DNA of 64,000 nt, from positions 1 through 64,000 of the forward strand of contig NZ_QMEY01000023.1 of assembly GCF_003315795.1 (NCBI RefSeq), in the 5' to 3' direction. Position numbers and translations under genes: made by a program. The DNA is from Spongiactinospora rosea (GTDB taxonomy: Bacteria > Actinomycetota > Actinomycetes > Streptosporangiales > Streptosporangiaceae). This document shows, in pieces, positions 19,252 through 27,082 of the stretch; position 1 is the first letter of the stretch, and each line of letters starts with the position of its first letter. The notes below the pieces were generated by a model. It made no database searches, was not told where the DNA came from, and saw only the letters and a list, made by a program, of their open reading frames with translations.

Positions 19252-19295
19252 GCTCGCTGATGACGCACGATCTTCTCCCGAGAGGTTGTCCGCGC

Positions 19296-20024
19296 ATGCA
19301 GGCGCTGCTCGAACCAGACACCCGCTCCCGCCCCGGTCAGCGGCCGGACCCGGAGAAGCGGGTATCCTCCGCTGAGTACGGTATCCCGCTTCGGCCGGGC
19401 ACCGGTGATCTTAAGGGGGTGGGTCCGGTCCCTGCGACAGACGCGGAGACTCTGGAACAGCGGAGTGAGCGGTTCGAGCGCGATGTCATGCCGTACCTCG
19501 ACCAGCTCTACTCCGCCGCGCTCCGGATGACCCGGAATCCAGCGGACGCGGAGGACCTCCTGCAGGAGACGTTCGCCAAGGCCTTCGCGTCCTTCCACCA
19601 GTTCCAGGAGGGCACCAACCTCAAGGCCTGGCTGTACCGGATCCTGACCAACACCTTCATCAACAGCTACCGCAAGAAGCAGCGGGAGCCGAAGCAGGCC
19701 GGTACCGAGGAGATCGAGGACTGGCAGTTGCACCGGGCCGAGTCGCACACCTCGGCGGGCCTGAAGTCCGCGGAGATCGAGGCCCTGGACCACCTGCCGG
19801 ACACCGACGTCAAGCAGGCGCTGGCCGCGCTGCCCGAGGAGTTCCGCATCGCCGTGTATCTGGCCGATGTGGAGGGCTTCCCCTACAAGGAGATCGCCGA
19901 CATCATGGGCACTCCGATCGGGACTGTGATGTCGCGCCTCCATCGCGGCCGTCGCCAGCTCCGCGGGCTTCTTGAGGACTACGCGCGCGAGCGCGGTCTG
20001 GTCCCGGCGGAGGGATCCAAATGA
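19296..20024 (+). CDS. sigR: Thiol-stress ECF sigma factor SigR (possible long and short isoforms)
   Basis: The core contains sigma2 (ALRMTRNPADAEDLLQETFA, NLKAWLYRILTNTFINSYRK) and sigma4 (LPEEFRIAVYLADVEGFPYK, GTVMSRLHRGRRQLRG), nearly identical to SigR/SigH. From ATG 19296, which has a GAGAGG site about 10 nt upstream, the product is 242 residues. A GTG at 19419 (VGPVPATDAE) gives 201 residues, similar to the usual short SigR. In Streptomyces the stress-induced transcript yields an extended, unstable SigR. The autoregulatory promoter here lies upstream of the long start. The rsrA start overlaps by 4 nt. Confidence 0.93.
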   Translation: MQALLEPDTRSRPGQRPDPEKRVSSAEYGIPLRPGTGDLKGVGPVPATDAETLEQRSERFERDVMPYLDQLYSAALRMTRNPADAEDLLQETFAKAFASFHQFQEGTNLKAWLYRILTNTFINSYRKKQREPKQAGTEEIEDWQLHRAESHTSAGLKSAEIEALDHLPDTDVKQALAALPEEFRIAVYLADVEGFPYKEIADIMGTPIGTVMSRLHRGRRQLRGLLEDYARERGLVPAEGSK

Positions 20025-20287
20025 GCTGCGGCGACCCGCACGACACCGACTGTCGTGACGTACTGGAGAAGGTCTACAGCTACATCGACGGTGAGCTGGA
20101 CGCCTCCAACTGCACGGACATCCGCGTCCATCTCGACGAGTGCGGGCCGTGCCTGGCCGAGTACGGCCTGGAGGAGGCGGTCAAGCGGCTGATCGCCCGG
20201 CACTGCGGGTGCGACCCCGTGCCGGCCGATCTGCGGGCCAAAGTCCTCACCCGGATTCAGCAGGTCCGCGCCGACCTCGCGGAGTGA
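20021..20287 (+). CDS. rsrA: Redox-sensing zinc anti-sigma factor RsrA
   Basis: This 88-residue ZAS-domain protein has Cys at 3, 11, 31, 41, 44, 62 and 64 and His37. The His37-X3-Cys41-X2-Cys44 motif (VHLDECGPC) and Cys11 match the zinc ligands of Streptomyces RsrA in number and spacing. RsrA holds SigR inactive; disulfide formation releases zinc and the sigma factor. It is co-translated with sigR (ATGA overlap). Confidence 0.95.
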   Translation: MSCGDPHDTDCRDVLEKVYSYIDGELDASNCTDIRVHLDECGPCLAEYGLEEAVKRLIARHCGCDPVPADLRAKVLTRIQQVRADLAE

Positions 20288-20344
20288 CCTTCTACGATCG
20301 TCGCCAGACGGCAACGCAGGCGGCATCGTGGAAGGGGCACTTGG

Positions 20345-21286
20345 ATGCGGATACTCGTCACCGGGGGAGCAGGGTTCATCGGCTCCCACCTGGTCGACCG
20401 GCTGCTCGGTGAGGGACACGAGGTCGCGGTGGTCGACGACCTGTCCGGCGGCGACCCGGCCAACCTGGCCGCGGCGGGCCATGACCCGAGGTTCGTCCTG
20501 CACGAGGGCGACATCCGTGACCCCGGGCTCGCCGCGCTGACCGCGCGGCTGCGGCCGGAGGTCGTCTGCCACCTCGCCGCGCAGATCAGCGTGCGCAAGA
20601 GCGTCGCCGACCCGATCCACGACGCGCGGCTGAACGTCGAGGGCACGGTGGCGGTCCTGGAGGCGGCGCGGGGCTGCGGGGCGCGCAAGGTGGTGTTCGC
20701 CTCGTCGGTGGCGGTGTACGGCAGGCCCGAGGCGCTCCCGGTGCCCGGCGACGCCCCGGCCGACCCGCGCTCGCCGTACGCGGCCTCCAAGCTCGGCGCG
20801 GAGACCTACCTGGCGACCTACCGCGCGCTGCACGGCATCGACCACACGACCCTGGTGCTGTCGAACGTCTACGGCCCGCGCCAGTCGCCCGACGGCGAGG
20901 CGGGCGTCGTGGCCATCTTCACCGACGCCCTCCTGAGCGGGTCGCCGACGGTCCTGTACGGCGACGGCACGCAGACCCGCGACTACGTCTACGTGGAGGA
21001 CGTCGTGGACGGCTTCGCCCGCGCCTGCGGCGAGGCGGGCGGCGGGCGGCGGTTCAACCTGGGCACCGGCGTCCAGACCACCGACCGCCGGCTGCACACC
21101 CTGGTGGCCGAGGCCGCCGGCGCCCCCGACACCCCCGCGCTGGCCCCGGCCCGTCCCGGAGACCTCCCGGCCATGGCCGTCGATCCCGCCCCGGCCGCAC
21201 ACGGCCTCGGCTGGTCCCCGCGCACCGACCTGCCCACCGGCCTCAAGGCCACCGTCGAATGGGCCGCGGCCCGCGCCGTTTCCTGA
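20345..21286 (+). CDS. NAD-dependent epimerase/dehydratase (UDP-glucose 4-epimerase-like)
   Basis: This 313-residue extended short-chain dehydrogenase has the N-terminal NAD motif GGAGFIGSHLVD, the DDLSGG segment, catalytic Ser in FASSVAVYG and the YxxxK pair in SPYAASK. The RDYVYVEDVVDG and FNLGTG motifs are typical of GalE/RfbB-like sugar-nucleotide epimerases. It probably makes a UDP-sugar for envelope polymers; the exact sugar is not determined. AAGGGG precedes the ATG. It is 57 nt downstream of rsrA. Confidence 0.88.
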   Translation: MRILVTGGAGFIGSHLVDRLLGEGHEVAVVDDLSGGDPANLAAAGHDPRFVLHEGDIRDPGLAALTARLRPEVVCHLAAQISVRKSVADPIHDARLNVEGTVAVLEAARGCGARKVVFASSVAVYGRPEALPVPGDAPADPRSPYAASKLGAETYLATYRALHGIDHTTLVLSNVYGPRQSPDGEAGVVAIFTDALLSGSPTVLYGDGTQTRDYVYVEDVVDGFARACGEAGGGRRFNLGTGVQTTDRRLHTLVAEAAGAPDTPALAPARPGDLPAMAVDPAPAAHGLGWSPRTDLPTGLKATVEWAAARAVS

Positions 21287-21489
21287 CTTCCCGCCGAAGT
21301 TGGCGGACAGGGCTGGTGTGCCGCGGCCAGGTGTTGTGACATGGGATCGGGCAAGTGGCCGCCGGGAGCCAAGAAGGTGGCGGGTGGTGACGGCTTGATT
21401 ACGCTTTGCTTGCGATTCCCCGGGATTCCACCCCTCGGGGCCCTGTCTTTCTGTAGCCTGAAGTGCGAAATCGACGTGGAGGCGGGCGA

Positions 21490-21597
21490 ATGTTGAAGGG
21501 TATGGCCACCTGGCTGGTCACAGCACTGGTGCTGTTCGCCCCGGTGGTGGTGGAGCCGAGCGCGAGCGCCGCTCCTCCGGGCATCTCCTGGACGTGA
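21490..21597 (+). CDS. Small secreted-peptide ORF (35 residues)
   Basis: ATG at 21490 has GGAGG about 8 nt upstream and opens a 35-codon frame. The product begins MLKGMATWLVTALVLFAP and ends SAAPPGISWT. A short basic N-terminus, a hydrophobic core and an ASA-like cleavage site resemble a signal peptide with only a handful of residues after it. It lies 20 nt before the HD-GYP gene and may be a leader peptide for it or a secreted micropeptide. No known family is recognised. Confidence 0.55.
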   Translation: MLKGMATWLVTALVLFAPVVVEPSASAAPPGISWT

Positions 21598-21617
21598 GCA
21601 CGCGCCTGTAGCACCGG

Positions 21618-22979
21618 TTGGGTGGGGCAGCATTGCGTGGACTGCCGTGGCCGGCCAGGGTCCACCTGGTCGCCGTTATCGCGGGGGCGTTGGGCCTCTT
21701 CGGCCATGCGCTTCTGAGCGGGCGCTTCGCGCGCCCTGACTGGCCGGCACTTCTCGTGCTGGCCCTGTTGTTCCTGGTCTGTGAGTCGGTTCCGGCGCTG
21801 CTGCACGTGCGCCAGGCGGCCATCTCGGTCAGCTTCTCGGCCGCCCTGGCCGCCGTGGTGCTGGTCGGGCCGGAGGGCGCGGCGCTGGTCGGGATGACCG
21901 CGATCTTCAGCGTGCGACCCGGCCTGGCGCTGACCAAACGGCTCTACAACGGGGCGCAGTTCGCGATCTGCGGCTTCGCCGCCGGTGAGGCGTACCTCCG
22001 GCTCGGCGGCAAGCAGGGCGTCCCGGAGATCGCCGGGTTCGACGATCTGATCATGCCGTTCGCGGGGGCGGCGGCGGTGTACGTGCCGCTCAACTTCGCG
22101 CTGATCGCGATCATGCTGTCCCTGGCGGGCCAGGTCGAGCGGGTGCCGCTGCGCGGCATGGCCCAGCTCCTGGTCTCCTATCTCGGCTACGCCACCTTCG
22201 GCCTGCTGATCGCGGGCCTGTGGGCCACCGTCCAGTCGATCTCCGCGGTGCTGGTGCTGCTCCCGCTGTTCGTGGCGCGCTGGGCGTTCGGCCAGTACTG
22301 GGCGCAGCAGCGCTCCTACGACGCCACGATCGCCGCGCTCTGCCAGGCCGTGGAGACGAAGGACTACTACACCCGCGGCCACTGCACCCGCGTCTCGCTG
22401 GCCTCCACCCTGATCGCCGAGGAGATCGGCATGGGCCCCGAGCGGCTGCGCGCGATCCGCTACGCGGGCATGCTGCACGACGTGGGCAAGCTCGGCGTCC
22501 CCACCAAGGTGCTGCAGAAGGACGGGCCGCTCACCGAGGAGGAGTACGCGGCCATCCAGCTCCACCCGATGCGCGGCCTGGAGATCGTGCACGGCATCGA
22601 CTTCCTCGACGAGGCGTTCGCCGGGATCATGCACCACCACGAGCGGCACGACGGCGGCGGTTACCCGATGGGCCTGGCCGCGGGCGAGATCCCGGAGTTC
22701 GCCCGGATCATCGCGGTGGCCGACGCCTTCGACTCCATCACCTCCGACCGCTGCTACCGGGTCGCCCGCACGGTGCCGGTGGCCATGGAGGAGTTGCGCA
22801 AGGGGGCCGGTACGCAGTTCGATCCGATCATGGTCAACGCTTTCGTCCGCGCCATCGAGCGCAAGGGCTGGCATCCCCCGCAGCGCGCCCCCGAGGCCCC
22901 GCCCGGCGACGACGCCGAGACCACGCTCAAGGACCACGACGACCCCACGACGCCCATCCAGGTGGTGTCGGAGCGGTGA
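21618..22979 (+). CDS. Membrane HD-GYP domain phosphodiesterase (probable c-di-GMP hydrolase)
   Basis: Several hydrophobic segments in residues 10-225 form a membrane domain, followed by a complete HD-GYP domain (about 235-400). Metal and signature residues are present: GHCTRV, MLHDVGKLG, QLHPMRG, MHHHERHDGGGYP and VADAFDSITSDR. HD-GYP enzymes degrade cyclic di-GMP. The start is TTG at 21618; another TTG at 21633 is possible. It overlaps the next gene by 4 nt (GTGA), so the two membrane HD proteins are co-translated and may form a heteromer. Confidence 0.9.
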   Translation: MGGAALRGLPWPARVHLVAVIAGALGLFGHALLSGRFARPDWPALLVLALLFLVCESVPALLHVRQAAISVSFSAALAAVVLVGPEGAALVGMTAIFSVRPGLALTKRLYNGAQFAICGFAAGEAYLRLGGKQGVPEIAGFDDLIMPFAGAAAVYVPLNFALIAIMLSLAGQVERVPLRGMAQLLVSYLGYATFGLLIAGLWATVQSISAVLVLLPLFVARWAFGQYWAQQRSYDATIAALCQAVETKDYYTRGHCTRVSLASTLIAEEIGMGPERLRAIRYAGMLHDVGKLGVPTKVLQKDGPLTEEEYAAIQLHPMRGLEIVHGIDFLDEAFAGIMHHHERHDGGGYPMGLAAGEIPEFARIIAVADAFDSITSDRCYRVARTVPVAMEELRKGAGTQFDPIMVNAFVRAIERKGWHPPQRAPEAPPGDDAETTLKDHDDPTTPIQVVSER

Positions 22980-24259
22980 CCGACGCCGCGCAACCGCCCC
23001 CGGCCTGGCAACGGCTCGACACCGCCCAGTGGCTGCTCATCTGCGCGGCCGGGCTGCTCTCCGTCGTGGGGATCGCGCACACGGCCGCCGCCGGGCTGCT
23101 CGACCCGCCGATCGCGGTCGGCTTCGGCGCGCTGGTCGCCACCGGGGAGCTGGCCAGGCTCACCATGCCGGGCAACCGCGAGGTCGCGCCGATCGGCACC
23201 GCGGCGGCGCTCGGCTACACGCTGCTGCTCGACATGGGCGGGCGGCCGGTCCAGCACACGGCGCTCCAGGTGGTCGCGGTCCTCGCGGTGGGCATGGTGG
23301 CGGGCGCGCTGCCGCACCTGGCGGTCGGCCGCACCCCACGGCTCGACGCGGTGGCCAGGCGGCTGCTCACCGCGGCCCTCCTCGCGCTGGCCTTCCGCCC
23401 GCTGGCCGGGCCGCTCTACGACATGACCAAGGGCGACATCGGCACCTGGACCCCGGCGCTCGGCGTGATGGCCCTGATGATCCTCGGGACCATGCTGGCC
23501 GACATCGTGATCGCCGCGGTGCTGCGCGCGGTCCAGGTCCGCACCGCTTTGACCGTCGCCGTACGCGACGAACTCCGGATGGCCGCCCCCCTCGGCGCCG
23601 CCGTCGCCGCCTCCGGCATCCTGCTCGTCCTGGCCGCGCACAGCATGGACATGGCCGCCCTGCTGGTGTTCGCCGCGCCCCTGCTGGTCACCCAGGTCGC
23701 CTTCCGCAAGTACGCCGGGATCCGCGCCACCTACCTGCAGACCGTCCGTGCCCTGTCCCGGGTCACCGAGGTCGGCGGCTACGTCGAACCTGGCCACTCC
23801 CGCCGGGTCAGCCACCTCGCCGTGGCGGTCGGCCGCGAGCTGGGGATGGCCGAGTCGGAGTTACTCGACCTTGAGTACGCCGCCCTGATGCACGACATCG
23901 GCCAGCTCTCACTGCGCGACCCCATCCCGGGCGGCGCCACCGTGCTCACCGACCCCGAACAGGCGGCCAGGATCGCCGAACTCGGCGCCGAGGTCATCCG
24001 GCAGACGGGCGTCCTCGCCACGGTCGCCGAGGTCGTCCGCCGCCAGTGCGAGCCCTGCTCCGCAGGCCCACCACTGGCCAGCCGCATCATCAAGGCCGCC
24101 AACGACTACGACGACCTCGTCGGCGGCTCCACCGACCGCGACCGCGCCGCCGCCGCCCTCGACCGCCTCCGCCTCGGCTCCGGCACCGAATACGACCCCG
24201 CCATAGTCGACGCCATGTCCCACGTCATCACCCGCCTGTCTCCATTACCCCACCTCTGA
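22976..24259 (+). CDS. Membrane protein with a degenerate HD-GYP-like domain
   Basis: The protein is 427 residues from a GTG coupled to the HD-GYP gene. Residues 20-245 hold several membrane helices, and about 255-415 form an HD-domain similar in layout to its neighbour. The first His (GHSRRV) and the HD pair (LMHDIGQLS) remain. The HHE..DGGGYP signature is replaced by VVRRQCEPCSAGPP, so c-di-GMP hydrolysis is doubtful. It probably arose by duplication and may regulate its partner. Confidence 0.82.
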   Translation: MTDAAQPPPAWQRLDTAQWLLICAAGLLSVVGIAHTAAAGLLDPPIAVGFGALVATGELARLTMPGNREVAPIGTAAALGYTLLLDMGGRPVQHTALQVVAVLAVGMVAGALPHLAVGRTPRLDAVARRLLTAALLALAFRPLAGPLYDMTKGDIGTWTPALGVMALMILGTMLADIVIAAVLRAVQVRTALTVAVRDELRMAAPLGAAVAASGILLVLAAHSMDMAALLVFAAPLLVTQVAFRKYAGIRATYLQTVRALSRVTEVGGYVEPGHSRRVSHLAVAVGRELGMAESELLDLEYAALMHDIGQLSLRDPIPGGATVLTDPEQAARIAELGAEVIRQTGVLATVAEVVRRQCEPCSAGPPLASRIIKAANDYDDLVGGSTDRDRAAAALDRLRLGSGTEYDPAIVDAMSHVITRLSPLPHL

Positions 24260-24390
24260 TGCCCCGAGCCCGCCATAGCGGGCCCCGCGACGCCCGGCAC
24301 CGTGCTGAGTTCGCCCGAGCGCGGCGAGGCCCTTTGTGCGCGGAGCGCGTCCCCCGCCGGAGGCGGGGGAATGCGAGCGCAGCGAGCAAG

Positions 24391-24420
24391 AAGGGCGCCG
24401 TAGGCGCCTTGGCTATTTTT
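24391..24420 (+). terminator. Probable terminator after the HD-GYP gene pair
   Basis: A GGCGCC-gta-GGCGCC hairpin with flanking AA/TT pairs is followed by GGCTATTTTT. A second hairpin, CCCCCGCC-gga-GGCGGGGG, lies just upstream at 24351-24369. Together they should end transcription from the HD-GYP pair. Confidence 0.6.
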
Positions 24421-24448
24421 CAGTGACGCACTCCCCGTGACCAGGCAC

Positions 24449-24732
24449 GGCCCGGGCGCGGTCGTGTCCGCAGCGACGAGCGATGGAGTGAGGGAGCGAG
24501 GAACGAGCGAGGGAGCGACTGAGCGAGGAGCGGAGGGCGCGACCTTGAGGGCGCCCGGGTCCCGCGCGAGCGAAGCGAGCGCCATGAGCAGGCCCGGGCG
24601 CGGTCGTGTCCGGAGTGACGAGCGATGGAGTGAGGGAGCGAGGGACGAGCGAGGGAGCGACTGAGTGAGGAGTGGAGGGCGCGGCCTTGAAGGCGCCCGG
24701 GCCCGCGCGAGCGAAGCGAGCGCCGTAAACGC
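24449..24732 (+). repeat. Two tandem copies of a 142-bp repeat rich in GAGCGA-like heptamers
   Basis: Positions 24449-24590 and 24591-24732 are near-identical tandem copies. Each begins GGCCCGGGCGCGGTCGTGTC and ends around GAGCGAAGCGAGCGCC. Inside are many GAGCGA/GAGGGA-type 6-8-mers such as GAGGGAGCGA and GAGCGAGGGAGCGACTGAG. No coding frame is credible. The rest of 24260-24850 holds the terminator hairpins and an inverted repeat CTGTAG-N5-CTACAG at 24732-24748, with nothing else recognised. Confidence 0.85.
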
Positions 24733-24850
24733 TGTAGGAAAGCTACAGAAATGGGCCCGCCAGACAGTGGTTTCGGCGGAAAGGTTCCACAGGTCGGCGG
24801 TCTTAGGCTGGGAACCCGTTGTAGCCGTCCGAGTGTGAGGAGTCCGTCAG

Positions 24851-26179
24851 GTGTTCGAGTCCGTGTTGGTCGCCAACCGGGGTGAGATCGCCCGGCGGAT
24901 CGTTCGCACGGTGCGGCGGATGGGCCTGCGGGCCGTGGCCGTGTACTCCGAGGCCGACGCCGACCTGCCGTACGTCCACGAGGCCGACGACGCGGTGCCG
25001 CTCGGCCTCGCCGACCCCCGGCAGAGCTATCTCGACGCCGCCAAGGTGCTTGAGGCCGCGCGGACCAGCGGGGCGCAGGCCGTGCACCCCGGCTACGGGT
25101 TCCTGTCGGAGCGCACCGATTTCGCGAGGGACGTCGTGGCCGCCGGGCTGACCTGGATCGGCCCGTCCCCCGAGGCGATCGAGCGGATGGGCGACAAGAT
25201 CAACGCCCGTAACCTGATGGAACAGGCCGGAGTGCCCGTCGCGTCCGGCACGCGTACCCCGGTGACCGACGCCGAGCAGGCCGTGGCCGCCGCCGCCGAG
25301 ATCGGCTACCCGGTGATGGTGAAGACCGCGGGCGGTGGCGGCGGGATCGGCATGGGCGTGGCCCGCGATGAGAAGGGCCTGGTGAAGGCGTTCGAGGCGG
25401 CGGCCAGGGCGGCGGCGCGGTCCGGTGGTGACCCGGCGATCCTGCTGGAGCGCTACATCGAGCGCGCCCGTCATGTGGAGGTGCAGATCCTCGGCCTGGC
25501 CGACGGCCGGGTGGTCGCGGTCGGTGAGCGGGACTGCTCGGTGCAGCGCCGTCACCAGAAGGTGGTGGAGGAGTCGCCGTCCCCGGGGATCACCGAGGAC
25601 CTGCGCGAGCGCATGCTGAAGGCCGCGGTGCGCGCGGGGGAGGCGGTCGGCTACCGCGGGGCGGGCACGGTCGAGTGCCTGGTGGACGCCGAGAAGCAGG
25701 ATTTCGTCTTCCTGGAGATGAACACCCGCCTGCAGGTCGAGCACCCGGTCACCGAGCTGGTCACCGGCATCGACCTGGTGGAGGCGCAGCTGCGGATCGC
25801 GGCGGGGGAGCCGGTCGGGCCGATCCCCGAGCCGCGCGGGCACGCCGTGGAGTTCCGGGTGTACGCCGAAGACCCCAAGCGCTTCCTGCCCGGCCCCGGC
25901 AAGATCGACGTCTGGGAGGAGCCGGCCGGCGAGGGCGTGCGCGTCGATTCCGGTTACACGGCGGGCAACACGGTGACGCCGTTCTACGACCCGCTGCTGG
26001 CCAAGTTGTGCGTGTACGGCGAGACCCGCGCCGAGGCCCTGGACCGCGCCCGCCGGGCGATCGCCGGGTTCACCGTGACCGGCCCCAAGAACAACCTCCC
26101 GTTCTGTGCCGAACTGCTCGACCGCCCCGAGTTCGCGGGCGGCGACTACGACACCGGTCTGGTTTCTCGGATGCGGTAG
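24851..26179 (+). CDS. accC: Biotin carboxylase (acetyl/propionyl-CoA carboxylase AccC-type)
   Basis: This 442-residue stand-alone biotin carboxylase has an N-terminal domain (VLVANRGEIARRIVRTVRR), an ATP-grasp lobe with the Gly-rich loop TAGGGGGIGMG, EMNTRLQVEHPVTE in the active site, and a C-terminal domain. It carboxylates biotin on a carrier using ATP and bicarbonate. Most actinobacterial AccA proteins fuse the carboxylase to a BCCP domain, but here a separate 71-residue carrier follows after 38 nt. The start is GTG. Carboxyltransferase genes are not in the window. Confidence 0.94.
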   Translation: MFESVLVANRGEIARRIVRTVRRMGLRAVAVYSEADADLPYVHEADDAVPLGLADPRQSYLDAAKVLEAARTSGAQAVHPGYGFLSERTDFARDVVAAGLTWIGPSPEAIERMGDKINARNLMEQAGVPVASGTRTPVTDAEQAVAAAAEIGYPVMVKTAGGGGGIGMGVARDEKGLVKAFEAAARAAARSGGDPAILLERYIERARHVEVQILGLADGRVVAVGERDCSVQRRHQKVVEESPSPGITEDLRERMLKAAVRAGEAVGYRGAGTVECLVDAEKQDFVFLEMNTRLQVEHPVTELVTGIDLVEAQLRIAAGEPVGPIPEPRGHAVEFRVYAEDPKRFLPGPGKIDVWEEPAGEGVRVDSGYTAGNTVTPFYDPLLAKLCVYGETRAEALDRARRAIAGFTVTGPKNNLPFCAELLDRPEFAGGDYDTGLVSRMR

Positions 26180-26217
26180 CGGCCTGACAGAGTTGGATCG
26201 AAGAAGGGAAGTGCGCC

Positions 26218-26433
26218 GTGGCAGAGATCCGCGCGGAGATGGTGGCGAACGTCTGGAAGATCATCGCCGCCGAGGGTGACACCGTCGAGGAGGGCGACAC
26301 GATCGTCATCCTGGAGTCGATGAAGATGGAGATCCCGGTCCTGGCCGAAGATCCCGGCGTGGTCGCCCAGATCAAGGTGGCCGAAGGTGACGTGGTACAG
26401 GAAGGCGACCTCATCGCCCTGCTCGACGACTGA
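26218..26433 (+). CDS. Small biotin/lipoyl carrier protein (TB7.3-like)
   Basis: This 71-residue single-domain carrier has the biotinylation motif ESMKMEIP at the hairpin tip and flanking barrel strands. Its length and sequence resemble TB7.3 of mycobacteria, which likewise lies in a sigH/rshA-pdtaS-whiB1 neighbourhood. The start is GTG with an AAGGGAAG site. It lies directly after the biotin carboxylase gene, which is its likely partner. The gene ends 9 nt before the convergent thioesterase gene. Confidence 0.94.
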   Translation: MAEIRAEMVANVWKIIAAEGDTVEEGDTIVILESMKMEIPVLAEDPGVVAQIKVAEGDVVQEGDLIALLDD

Positions 26434-26442
26434 GCCGGCGGC

Positions 26443-26832
26443 TCACCGGCCGGGCCCGGCGAGCCGGGAGAGGAACCTCTCCCGATCCACCACGGCCCGC
26501 TCGATCGTGCCGGACCCGACCAGGGTCTCCCCGCTCCGGGCGGTGAAGTCGAAGACCAGCCGCCTGCCGTCCACCTCGGTCAGCTCCGCGCTCACCTCGA
26601 CGTGCGCGCCGACCGGGCTCGCGGCCAGATGGTCGAGCGCCACGCGGGTGCCGACGCTGGTCTGGCCGGGCGCGAGGTGGCCGGCCACGGCCCGCACGGT
26701 CATGGCCTCGGCGATGGCGAGCAGCCGCGGGGTGCCGAGCACCGGCACGTCGCCGCTGCCCAGCTTCACCGCGGTGTCCTCGCGCTCGACCATGATGAGC
26801 GTCGTGGCGCGAAGTCCCGGAGCCGGTGTCAT
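26443..26832 (-). CDS. Hotdog-fold thioesterase, FlK-like
   Basis: This 129-residue hotdog protein is similar in pattern to fluoroacetyl-CoA thioesterase FlK and the actinobacterial thioesterase family 3. Likely catalytic residues are Thr in VLGTPRL, Glu in AIAEAM and His in VALDHLAASPVG. It probably hydrolyses a small acyl-CoA; fluoroacetate resistance is not implied. Convergent with the biotin carrier gene. Confidence 0.8.
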   Translation of the reverse strand: MTPAPGLRATTLIMVEREDTAVKLGSGDVPVLGTPRLLAIAEAMTVRAVAGHLAPGQTSVGTRVALDHLAASPVGAHVEVSAELTEVDGRRLVFDFTARSGETLVGSGTIERAVVDRERFLSRLAGPGR

Positions 26833-27082
26833 GGGGGCAAGTCTAGAGGCCGGTGTTTCGGAATGAGCCCACTGGGCTGCGCGGAGCAGGCGATGAGAGT
26901 AGGCTGATCGACGCCCTACCCTTTACCACCTATTGGGAAATTCGGCAGCCCCGCGGGTGACGACGGGTCGCCGGTTCACCGGGTTTCGTGACCCGGGCGT
27001 TATCTCCCTGCGATAGTAATCCGCTTTGTTGGACAGTCCTGGGGTGGGGGAGTTTGACGAGACAGGGGGTAACGGGGGAACC

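Noticed and set aside
24449..24732. Possible CRISPR array
   Set aside because: There are only two long tandem copies without unique spacers, and the internal heptamers are irregular. No cas genes are nearby.
24780..24851. Second SigR-type promoter (GGGAAC near 24819) before accC
   Set aside because: The matching GTT is not at 18-nt spacing; the nearest triplet is TGT.
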